Part shown: one piece after another, positions 25,106-37,300 of the stretch
Layout of the letters: the number at the start of each line of letters is the position of its first letter
Position numbering within the stretch: position 1 is the stretch's first letter
Position numbers and translations under genes: made by a program
Notes under the pieces: model-generated
Seen by the model: only the letters and a program-made list of their open reading frames with translations
Told to the model about the DNA's origin: nothing
Databases searched by the model: none
Source: Saccoglossus kowalevskii
Lineage: Eukaryota > Hemichordata > Enteropneusta > Harrimaniidae
Length of the DNA: 55,971 nucleotides
Direction: 5' to 3'
Assembly (NCBI RefSeq): GCF_000003605.2
Contig: NW_003145787.1
Coordinates: 88,376 to 144,346, forward strand

Positions 25106-26230
25106 ATATCAGATCCCGGAGTTTTAGAATAATTTCCTGATATTAAGTTCAATCGTTTGCATATTTCTCCTTATTTCACAGATCAAATCATAGCTACATC
25201 AATGCAATGTTTTAACATACTCACAAATCATTCATGGTTTACCTTCGATTGACCCCCGTTTGCGAAACACACAACGGGAGTCTTTGCAGTTATTGTGTCT
25301 GTAATTATGAGTGTACTAATCATCCCATTTCAATGAAACTTGGTACATGATGTCAAAGAATAATGCACAGACCTAATAGGTTTTGATTAATATTCGTACA
25401 CACTAATTGCCTAATTTACATAATTAGTCAATTTTGGCTTTTTTGCTGATATTTGAAGTACTAATTATGACATTTGAATAACATTTAGTACATAGATGCT
25501 CTAGGGCTATGCGTATATCTGCTCATTTTTGTTTCTGTAAGTATTATAAATTTCGATAATGTGGATCACAATGTTTTAACGTTGTGCATCTCATATAGTA
25601 GACACATATTATTTACCAAGCTTCTAGTTTGAAAAGATATTCATAAATTTTGAATTAATTTGTATATGTCTTCAACACTCTCACGCGGGTGTTCTAAGCT
25701 TTCTTTGATTTTGTAATTACAGCCTGTAATATACAATACGAAAATAATAGTCTGTGGTAAATTGAGCTTGGTGTGTGTTAAACAAACATATATCGAGGTT
25801 ACCTGTCAAATGAAGTCTCGACTGAGAGTACAGGTTTTCAAACTACGGCGTGCTAATGGTAAAGTAAATTTATCACATATTACGCCTTTGGTTGATCACA
25901 GGTGAATATATATTGGTGTAATAATCATTTTTTAAAGTTAATTAAAATTAACTTATCGCTGGAGGATTGTAATTTACAATTAAGCTATTTATGACATTCC
26001 AATTTGTGTTCCATACAATTCGCAGGATACCATCATATCCACGTTGCTACGTACATGCCTAATTCAATACATCACTTTAAATAATGAAAACAAGATATAT
26101 CACAAACTGGGTAAGACTTAAATGTTGACCTTAATTATACCTTATTCCATTACCTGATTAACAAGTGTCAGTGTGTGATTTATTCAAGCACTTGATTATT
26201 TTCACACTGTGAACATGGCCATGGTTAACC
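25106..26230 (+). repeat. Tandem duplication, unit B, with internal insertion
   Basis: Counterpart of 23997-24895. It is longer because about 25240-25735 has no match in unit A. After this insertion the alignment resumes at GTCTGTGGTAAATTGAGC and runs to CACACTGTGAACATGGCC. The orientation is the same as unit A. Confidence 0.85.
25240..25735. mobile_element. Insertion in duplication unit B, possible non-autonomous element
   Basis: Absent from unit A, so it was gained by B or lost from A. It begins near GACCCCCGTTTGCG and has an early hairpin (CCCGTTTG with CAACGGG). It contains CAATGAAACTTGGTACATGA, which I associate loosely with interspersed repeats of marine invertebrates. No terminal repeats or coding capacity were seen. 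Confidence 0.4.
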
Positions 26231-26315
26231 ATATGCTACCGACTCGTATAAAAGCGTCCATCGACTTTTTTTTAATTCAATGCAATTTAACCTTAGAGTA
26301 CCCTAGACCGACTAA

Positions 26316-26362
26316 AGTACATATATAGCGAGATTAGCTGTCAAATAAAGTCTCGACTGAGG
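26316..26362 (+). repeat. Third partial copy of the duplication unit
   Basis: ACATATATAGCGAGATTAGC and CAAATAAAGTCTCGACTGAG closely match unit B at about 25788-25827, ACATATATCGAGGTTACC and CAAATGAAGTCTCGACTGAG. The match is limited to about 45 bp, so it is a remnant of another unit. Confidence 0.65.
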
Positions 26363-26663
26363 CCTGTTAGGGCTATAACATGTTTAATTTACAATTTCAA
26401 AGAACGAGCATATCATACGTTGCACATGTCCGTATTACTCAGTATTCTAACATTCATAAATATTGTGCAGTACATTTGGTGTATCGTCAGCATTCATTGT
26501 TCTTTTCTGTAGGCCATATGATATTGCTTGTATGTGCTATGTTAAATGCTCAGCTACGTTTCCAATTATTAAATGGCTGATCAAATTCAACGACAAAGGC
26601 ATTTTCAACACTATATTATTTATCCCCAGTTGGGTATTTTTAAGTGAATTAGTAAATAGATGA

Positions 26664-29600
26664 GAAATAAAATGAATCTACATCAATCGGACAAGAACGG
26701 TTTATCAAATTTGTATAAACTTGGCAGACGACGTGTTACTAAACGTTATATGTCATGCGTTAGTAAATGCGTTTCAGATACATATCGAATACATAGACAC
26801 TAGATAGCACGAACATACTTTGGCAATCCAACTTAAAAAATATCAATGATTCTTTGCTCTTCGGTGATATTTCAACTTCTTCCTGAAACTGTTAGTGGCA
26901 AGTGTAATTTCTCAATTTGTTAGCTTAACATTTTCGTGGCTGACCATATTATTGACTCTTCTTGTCGTCCGTCATCTGACGTTCGTGTCAATCTTTCACG
27001 TTATTCAATTGCTTTAATAATTATACCTATTAATTTTTATTTTTTAACATCGTAGGTACCTTTTTCTTAACGTCTTATTGAAAACGACTTGGGTGCCTTA
27101 GGTTGAATTCTCCATATATTATTTCAAAAAACAAACAATCAAACAAGCACTAAAATACGATTCTTTTGACCAACATTCGGCTACGACATATGTAGTGTAA
27201 TCATTTCCACTATCCGAAAATAAGTAACAAATCCAAATGTCTGGAAAAAATGCGTCAATACGAAAGAAAGTATTTAACTTTCTTTCAAGCCTGAGATATT
27301 CCGATGTGATAAAATCTATTCATACTATTATGAGCACTGTATGGAACACGACATGTAAATGGCTCTACTAATCATACACGTTGCTTGGTAACACTGTGCG
27401 TGTTAGTATAGTGAATGAGACTTGTTGGAATATTATATCTATCTGGTATACTACATTGCACATTACTTGATTATCCATGATTGGGTCAGTAGTGAAAGAT
27501 TTTATAAATTTAAAAATGCAAATTTCAACAGATAATATGCCACATTTGTTTTAAATGTGAAACCTACTAGTTTGTAAATTATAATACCGAAGTACATAAT
27601 CTCAATTGACGTCAAATTTTATGAGATTAATGGTTCATAAATATTCAGTTAACCGAATAATATCGAAATGCATTAACAAAAAAAATGCCCAGCAACAAAA
27701 ATATAAAATACAAAATTCGTGCGATTTTTTCTGTGTCCCCTTCGAACCAATATAAAATTATGACGTTTTACAATACAATAGCATGCCAGCTAGTGGTATT
27801 TCATATTAAACGTTACAACTGTGATTAATATATACAACTGTCGGCCGGTTTGTTGTTGAAATAACGAAATACCTACACGATATAGTTATTCATATTTAAG
27901 TGTTAAACTACTAGTACTAATTGATATTTCACGCTAAATATAATATACACCATAATCATATGATAAGCTGTATTACTAAATAACGTTTATATACGTTTTT
28001 CTCTTAGACAGTGCATTCGCCTGGTTTGTGTATTGATGCGACAACACTTACTATACATGGATTGTGCTCAAATCCCGCATTACTAGATATCTTGCAAAAT
28101 ATGCAATCATCATTTGTATGTTATAATATAAAATAATAAATCAAAATAAAGTACAACGTAACTTACATTAAACGGAAGGGTTAACGCAGTCGGATATATT
28201 TGGGCTCTGCCGGTAATTGTATATGGCGATTAGTGTCACACATGCGTACTTGTATGGTGGTTGTTTGCAGTTTCGTATTAACGTAATTTTATGATAAGGC
28301 AGTAGAGTGTGGGTAGTGATTGGAACCTTGTCGATCACGTCATGCCCTTCTGGATGTTTTTATTCTGCATTCAGACATCGTGTACAGCGTAATGTGGTCT
28401 GCATACACACGTGCTTGGCTTAATATAGTCGTAATTTATGTACTTTAAATCACTAATTCTATAACATATGTTATATGATAATTGTGTTATATGAGCAATA
28501 TGTTTAAAATTTACATCTACAATAAATATTTATCTTATGTACAATGTGAATATTTTCGATTGTTGATTGATATATTTAGTACTGTTGTACATCAAGCACA
28601 GCTGCGAACGTATAGTGTCCGTCTGTCGCTATTTGTAAGCTATTTCGTCTATAAATAACATTCAAATTGTGTTGTTGAACGTCAATTTTTATAGGGAGCT
28701 TATAGTACGTTGATGCGTTTTACAGCCACAGTTGAATTTATGTGACCATATTTATATTATGCCGACAAGAGATATTTTACAAGTCCGATGTAAATTTCGA
28801 ATACGTGATTCCTAGAATATAATTCATATGGCCTACTAGTATTTAGTGTCACAAGGTAGTTGTGCATATTTCTCTTGCTAAATATTTGATATATTCCTTT
28901 TGAAACGTAACAATATTAGTATCCAAACATTTTGGAATACATACACGTACATTAACTCTATTGAGCCTGTAAGTAATGTTGCCTTTATGGAGTCTCAGAA
29001 CAATGTTTGCACACCAAATTTATTTGTCTCCGAATTTACAAATCCACAGTCAAAATAAATCCTGTCTCTGAACAAGGACAACTGAGTAGCGGAGCTCAGT
29101 CTAGCTCTAATTATACCAACAAAGCTTATACGAAGTCCTTGCTATTGAGAAGAATAATGTACCCATACCAGTTTATGTACTTCATTGTGTTCATATTATT
29201 GAGAAAATAGCTCAACTGAACTTGGCCAACAACAGAGATACGGACTATCAACTGCAATGGATACGTGTCTATACGTTTAATGGGGCAATACAAACAATTA
29301 AATTTTATATGAATTTAATACTATTTTAATTATATCGAACAATTATTACACAACCATTTAAGCCTGTTTCAATACATATTGATATATAATAATACGTTTG
29401 AATATATTTTATTAGTATGCAAATACGAATTATAATAATCCGCTGTTCGGACTGCATGTGTGTAAATCGGTCTGTATTCAAATATATTGGTCGCGATTAT
29501 GCACATTAGAGATGTTTTAAGATCGAAATGGCATCTTCAACGTATACCCTCAATCTTTCAGCTAATAATTTGTCGCATATACAATAAATTATGCTATAGT

Positions 29601-30290
29601 GGTTTTCTTTGGGTCAAAACCGAATTATTTGATTGCATCAGGGGGTGCCCATATGTTTGCCAATTTTTGTTTTCCCATATTTTTGTATTTAGTAAAAATA
29701 AACTAATATAATTCAGTGCAAATATTATTGATTGCTTTATTATTATCATCGACAGTTGTCGCATAAACACTGAGAATAATTCAGATTTATTATTTGTCAT
29801 CATGTATTATCCCAGAATTTTTTTATTTTATTTCTACTGAAATAAAAAAAAGTAGTAAAATTCAGGGATAACACTTTTTAAACTAAATTTACTTATATGC
29901 AAAAAAAAATTCATGAGCTGGTGACAATATTAATTAAGACCTGATCAGACTTTGTATAGAAAAGAGACTTGATAAAGAAAATTGAAAATGCGCCGAAGGC
30001 AGAAAAAGTACATGTACAAATAAGTCATAATGTATTATTTATGTGCTGATCCTAGTGATATTACTTCAGTTGTATGTACTCTGAACCGACTATTTCATGA
30101 TACATTCATAACCAGTGATTCAACTAATTTTATACAGATACCACTTCACTAAATTAGTTTACCATGATCGTTAAAAGAAAATGTAAATACTTATTTTAGA
30201 AAGAAATTTAGCTCTCATGGCAACGATAGAATTGTTTACTCCGTTTCCTTTTAAATTAGAATTTGAAGTGGTGAATGGATCTAAGTGAGT
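26664..30290. other. Noncoding stretch
   Basis: A+T-rich with only short chance frames. A degenerate pol III B-box-like GCTCAAATCCCGC occurs near 28066-28078, with weak A-box-like sequence about 45 bases before it. It is too decayed to call as an RNA gene or a SINE. Confidence 0.45.
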
Positions 30291-30319
30291 GGATCCTGGT
30301 GAAGTACACAACTATATAG

Positions 30320-30660
30320 AGATGTTTGACAGCAGTGGAATTATACTAATGGTGGCAATAGTGACAGATGTTGTAGTGAAAAACATGAAAACACTGAGTG
30401 ATGGCAGCAGTACATAGAACGATTTTTGTATTCTAGTGATTCTACTGGATTAAGGACGGTTCTTGTTGTGACAAAAATGAAGAAGATAGAACACATTGCG
30501 ATCTGAGTGGTGACAGCAGTACAATTGTATACTAATAGACTCTAAAAACTAACCACGTCATCTAATTAATGCATAGATTAAGGATAGTTTATGGGAGGAC
30601 ATAGTCGCAGAGGTTGTGCCAAAGCTATTGTGGAACACTGATGGAATACAAAAATATCAC
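30320..30660 (+). repeat. Degenerate internal repeats (GACAGCAGT / GATTAAGGA blocks)
   Basis: The phrase TGACAGCAGT or its variant TGGCAGCAGT recurs near 30328, 30402 and 30509, partly followed by TATACTAATx. GATTAAGGA(C/T)(G/A)GTT occurs near 30451 and 30582. GAACAC/TGGAACACTGATGG-type endings also recur. This suggests a decayed tandem array with units of about 100 bp. No open frame spans it. Confidence 0.4.
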
Positions 30661-31100
30661 TTAGATAGTGAAGTCAACACAATGGACAACGATGGAAGAC
30701 GCGTCGAGTTGCACAGTAGAGACTAGAAAAGTAGTCCTTAGTAATATTGCAAGATGGATTTTAAGGTGAATTTCATTGTCGAGATACTCAAGGGGAATGT
30801 CATGACATTCAAGAAATTCAAGAAACATGCCCACAAACTTATAGATGCATGTGCTCCAGACAGTATCTAAATCACTCCACAATTTACCCAACTGTTTGAA
30901 ATGGTGGCACGACCGTCGCGTTCAAGTTTGACATTCATTCAAACCTCATACTGGTGTCACAGAATACAAAGTTCTTGCTGAAGCATAAGATAAACGCTAA
31001 TCATAGGCAACATCTGCTAGCAGACAAATGAGTTTAGTGGATGCTGCATATTATGATGCGATAGTTTTGCATGATCAAATGTGTAAAAAAAAAATACTCA

Positions 31101-31119
31101 CTGGGTGCCTGTTACCCAG
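31101..31119. repeat. Hairpin CTGGGT / ACCCAG
   Basis: A 6 bp stem with a 7-nt loop at the start of a short, more G+C-rich stretch (31090-31330). No gene or transcription unit near it is identifiable. Confidence 0.5.
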
Positions 31120-31339
31120 CAAGACCAGTTGCCAATCAATTGGGGTAGGATCCGTGGTGCTAAAACCTCGCGTGAATTAACGTTGCAAAACGTCCACAAA
31201 GAAGCGATAGGGCTGTAAACTGATAACTCACTGCGGTTTAATGTTTATGTCTTGTTACATGTATTATATGTTGGAAGTCCCGGCAGCCACTTCAGCGAAC
31301 ATCGGCGCTACTGGAGTCCTGGATTGCACTTCGTTTGGT

Positions 31340-34300
31340 CACTAAATAAAGTAAGAAATTTAGCAAATGTTCAGAACCTTACATAAGGTATAACACTTAT
31401 ACAAATAGTGACTTAACATTTTAATATAAACGTAATAATAATAGAAAGAAAATAAACGCTTACAATTACGATTTCATTATGTCTACTATGGGACGTCAAA
31501 AGGCTAGGCAATTAAAATTCGACCGGGAATACATACACTTCTCAATAAATTATCTAACCAGCCAACACAAAATCAACTGACACGCAAGGGTCTGACAAAA
31601 AGATCTGAAAATATTGCCAATAACATTAAAAAAATAAAAGTATCAGTCTGTACGTTTCTTTGTAAGAGGACGATAATATAAGGAAAGAGACTTTAATGAG
31701 ACCAGGTCGCTATATAAAAGAAATAAATATTTTAAGGTGTTAATAAGGATTAACATAATGGAAATGTTTAATTGTTCACAGTAAACAGCAAATTTAGTTC
31801 ACATCTCAAGTGGGACATTTAAATGCACTATAATAATAAGCAGTGAACGTACATATGCACATGTACTTATTTAAACACGAAATACAATCACTCAACACAA
31901 ATATGTGAGCACAATATTTTTGTGCATTCAAAGTACCGCAAGTCTAGCAACCCGTTAATACAGCAGATGAAATTTCGCGTCTTCATGAAGCATAACCTGC
32001 AATTATAAGCAAACTGACTCCTGGAGACGTGAATAGAAGAAATACGGGAAATGCTTGTTGTGTCAAGACGTGTTTTTGCTTGGCCTAGCTCAGTCAAGAC
32101 ATTAAAATGACTTTGGTGCAAAAAACTATTAAGAAATTAAAAAAAAGTATTCACAAAAGGCCCATTCAGTGGCTGTCGTGGGTTTTACACTCTGAATAAA
32201 ATGGATATGGAAATTACATGCTGCTATTCAGTCCAGAAAAATGGTGTCGGCCTGATTTATGATGACACCAATGTTCAATACACTATCCGTTTAACCACAT
32301 AGAGTGGATACATGTGATGGGCGCTAAATACTAAGTGTTTCCAATGAAATAATATACATTCCAATTACACATTCAATTGTAAAATTAACTGCATACCATG
32401 AGAGGAGTACCTTGTATCCGTGTCTACTGTTCCTATGAATGCTGAGCCTGCATGTTGCAATAGGTCAAGATAGGAATTAGACAACATTTGTTGAGTCTGT
32501 TCTCTAGCTGATCAAAATATTACTTCTGTTTTTAATGCTATGTTTGTAACTTATTGAATTCGTTTTATTTTTATGCAGACACGTTTGTCATTTACAATTA
32601 ATGTATCGTACTCACCATATCGTAATATTTGAATACCATTACATTTTCAGCACAATTGAATTGAATACTAATATTAGAGCAGACAGTGTATATAAATGTG
32701 GCACGAGTTGGATATTACTGATATAATACAAATATTAATATCATACTAATATAATGATATGACGATAAGTCCGATATACCTCAATAGTGATCGTATTTAC
32801 TATTACAAGCGAGGCGACCCTCCTGAAACACAACTTTAAATTGGTTATAAGCATTTTGAAACAAACGACAGAAGCATATCCTATCAATGTTATCATTATT
32901 ATTAGATTTTAACTGAAGTGGGTATATGAATATAACTAATACACATATATTACCTACATAAATATGCCTTGCTGTATTTTACGGCGCATTAATTAAAGTT
33001 TATTAGGGCATAAACTGGGAAAGCATTACTGCTTTGATAATCATTTCCGTATTTCTATAAATAATACTATTTTTTATATTAATATTTAGGTTGCTTTATG
33101 TGGGGCTCATATCTCAATAACCCAGTCCAGTCTCTTCTAAATATATGTATTATGCATTGTTTCGTTTCTTTCAAGTGACATTCCCCAACCTGTGTATACA
33201 TGTTATGATATTGTAGAAAATGTATGTCATGTGTCGATAGCTCACTAGCTGCAAAGTTGGATGAGCAAGTTTAGTCGAGAAATAGACTGGTTAGAATTAT
33301 TTTCAAGAAACATAAACAGATAATTACGTAATATGATAATTTATGACTTGTCAAGATTAGATCTTTGTTACTTGACATGTTACAGTATGAGACCAATCAT
33401 GATGGATGTGACAAGTCAGCAAGTTATGCTTACTTATTCCGGACACTTGGTACCACCGGCGAGACGTCATTGTGGTCAGGTCTCTTTTTTGTCAATTCAC
33501 GTCAAATGACCTAGTAACTCTGCGTTGCTTTGCGAGGTTACGAACATTTCCTTTGTTGTAACACTCATATATTAACTCCTTCGCTGTGCCCAGTTATGTT
33601 ATGTAAATAAGTAGACCTTTTAAACTGTCAAACAAGGGATTTTGTGAGCGAACGACCTTAATATTCACAAGGTCGTTGTCAGCTATAATAAGCTTGTTAC
33701 TAAATACAATCATGCTTACAAAGATGATTTATTTTTGAAATTTTATCAATGTCTCTTGTCTTATGCAGATCTCGGGTTTTATACAATAAATTTGATTACA
33801 ATTCAGAATGAGACGGGTGTCACAAGAATAGAAGGATGTTGTCAGTCTTTGCAAAACACCTAACATTTCTTCAAGTCCATAATTTTAATTTACTGATTGG
33901 AATCTGTAGTGTAGTGTCAGTTTTTTTTCTCGTGGATTGTTTTGCCAATGTTGTTGTTGTTTTTTTCTTTCTTTTGTCTGTTTGATTATTTTTTCAATTC
34001 TATAATTTGAAGATAATAGGCAATGTTTGAGTTGTATTGTGTTTTCAGCTTAATTGATGTTTCGTCTTTCCTGTCTTTTTTTGATACAAGAGAATTTTTC
34101 AATTTTAATACCATATTTACTCAACGTACAATTTACAAGGCCGTGATTTGGGTCATTTAAATTTGAAAGAGGAAACTGTACACCTGATACGAAGATACCA
34201 GAAGATAATGAACAAGCATATCGAATCCCGATATAAATAATCAAGCTATAGGTTACGTTTGAGTGGGTGAATGATATCACACACTGAATATTGTATGTCT

Positions 34301-37300
34301 GATGGTTGTACATATCACTCACTCATTTGAGTATAACAGTTAAATTCATTTAGATCAAACATATCTTTTAAATTTCGATAATGCTCTAAATGATCATTTG
34401 TACATTTCTGGATACTTTTGGGATAACTTAGGTCGTCGATATCTTATATTAACAAAACAACATTTACTAACAAAATAATACTCCTCATTTTCATCAATGT
34501 AAGCACATGACATTTACATTCATCTGTCAAGGAATCTGGGGTGTACGTGTACTATGTGTACGTCAATGTAATATTGCATTGCTCTGTCAAATAAGTCTAC
34601 CCAACCAAACAACCAATATAATACAGTCAGCAAGTATGAGTAAAAGATACGATCAAATTGCTGAAATCCCACAATGCGGTTTCATTAATATAGTGATAAA
34701 ATTACATTCATTTCCTAAGTTCAATATCAATCTTCATTTGATGTGCAATATTGGTCATGTCAAAACCTCTGATAATCATGCTATGAGATCGCATACGTGT
34801 GTGCTTGTTCGGGCAGTGCAGTAATCAATCTGCTACAGGCCGTTGTAAAGTATTATATCGATTATATACCGATTAAACAAGTTAGTAAGAAGGCAGAAGA
34901 GTGCAATTTAAATAATGGGCAAATGATTTTTTGCACTCGAAAGTACATTGACATGTGTTTTTTCCAATGCCACAATATCTAAGGGAGTCTATTCTAGACA
35001 AATATAACAAAGGAAGTATAGCCCTATAATTTACTGCTGGATTACTAGACCATTGCGCACATAAAACGTTGAGCGAGACAAGCTGAAAAAAATGGCATTT
35101 GCATTTTTTCATTATATACATATTAACTGCTCAATATTGTAAAGCGTAATTTATTATGTTATCTTGAGTTTAACAGGTAATTGCCTAACTGAATTTTCGA
35201 TAAGGATTCCTAATCAGAATCAGTGAGTAAATTGTCAGAATTTTGCTCACCAAAATTTTGCTCAACATGTATTTAACTTTGCGTTCGACAACGCTATGTC
35301 AGACACCGTTGGCCCACCGATAAACATTTCTTGACTGGATTGGTGAGCAACATATTTTTTTTTTGCCTAGCCCAACGTCGCTCGCCAATTTTTACTCAAA
35401 ATTTAACTAGTTTCGGCATTTACTATGCATCGAGCTATGTATGTTAGTGGATAACTTAACAAATCAAATAAATCTGTTGTAGTGTTACACGCGTCACACA
35501 GGGCCAAACAAAATGCGGCGTTACTGTCATGCTTTGACTGTGTTATTACTAATTCATTTTAGCACGGATTAAAAGTAAAAGTTGTTGGTTATGTAATTTT
35601 AAAAATCTGAATGTGCAACTCAACCGTCATGACATTTCGTCTTCAAAAAAAAATTATCGCAGAATAACAGAATAAGTGATATCAACAGTATGTGTTTTTT
35701 GTAACCATGTTTTTTATACATTAATATATAATACAAGTAATGGTAGTTATACGCTCAATTTAGGGTTCACAGGTGTTCAAGAAGGCAGGCTGCCTAAGTG
35801 CCATTTACGTTTGTTGGAATCCCCAAAAGATTATTTGGATAATTCTCGACATTATAAAATGACAATATAAAAAGAATCCCCACCAAAAAAAAAAAACGAA
35901 ACAAAATAAATAAGCCGATATTGAGTCTTTGAGCTGATGCTTGTTTTGTATCATACATATCTCAATACCTCGATGGAATTGGATGTGGATCCTTATGTGA
36001 GAATACGAGGTACAGCATATTAGTGTATGCTTACTGATGAAACTGCAAGTTTTGTTGTCGAATGAGATTTCCTTAAGGTGATGTGTAGTGGTGAACAGAA
36101 ATGGGTGGAAGGTTGTATGATGTCTGGTATTGACCCGTCTAGTGCTGCTGTAGGTTGTCAGTTTCCTATTGTTAATGGTTGGAACAATACTATACTACAT
36201 AACTACAGCCAATGGTGATAGTCAACTTGCATGTAAATGGTACATGAACAAAAGACCATCAACTGTGCAATGAAAGATGGGAGTCCAAACTTAACCCCAG
36301 TATTCGAATATTCGAAGATTACAATATGATAAATGTCATCCCCAAAAGATATGTTTAAATCCCTCATCTTGGGATTAACACTCAGGACTGAATAGCCCAG
36401 CGTGGAGACTGCAAGCTATGCACACTGCCCACGTCAAACTCAACAAAACTATAATTTGTTATTACTAAGAATACATTCAGTTGAAATGTTTATAAAAGTA
36501 TATTATGCTATGTGCTTTTTTTCCTATGCCACAATTTGTATTTCTCACCCAACGTGCAAAATATGAAACATAATTGTTACAAGGAATTATATGTGAACCT
36601 GCTGACTAACTAGCGTTATTAAAGTCTCTTTCAAGATGGGTTACTAGGATAAGGGGTATATTCAGTTTTATCTGAAATAGGTTGCAATAATTGAAATGCG
36701 ATTATCGTATTTGTTCAAATATATTGTTCGACAATCATGCAATACAGATTAATAAGTTCACATGATTAAACTACGTCATTTGTATCGCCAAGGGTAATGA
36801 AACACATTCACTGGGTTCAACATAATGTCAATATAATGCCAGCTAGTGTCCTTTCTATACACGAATACATCGTCTGTCTCACTTAAATCACCTGAAGTGT
36901 TTTTTATTCAGAGAACACGCATTGCTTCTATATTAGATGGAATCGTATATATTGTCATATACGTCGTATATATATAATCAACTAAACCTCAAGAATTGTA
37001 TCGTTTATTTGACTATACAATCATATAGTTGCGCAGGTCTCGTAATTTTACTGAAAATACACACCGAATAAAGGCATGGCATAAGTTATCAACAAGATAA
37101 TCTTACCGAAAGACGTTCGTTAAATCTCAATTGATACAATGTATGTGGCATATTCGTGGTAATAATGTTCTTGTTTAGAAGTGGATACTAATAGGTAAGT
37201 AGGTATATAAAAGATGGGTTTATTACGATATGTGTGTACCAGTGTGTATGCAACGCCTATCTCTCGCATGTATTGTATACAATTTTATATGTTTTTATAT

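Noticed and set aside
34507-34824. 105-codon plus frame
   Set aside because: Composition is typical of translated noncoding sequence, with no family features and no exon signals that I could support.
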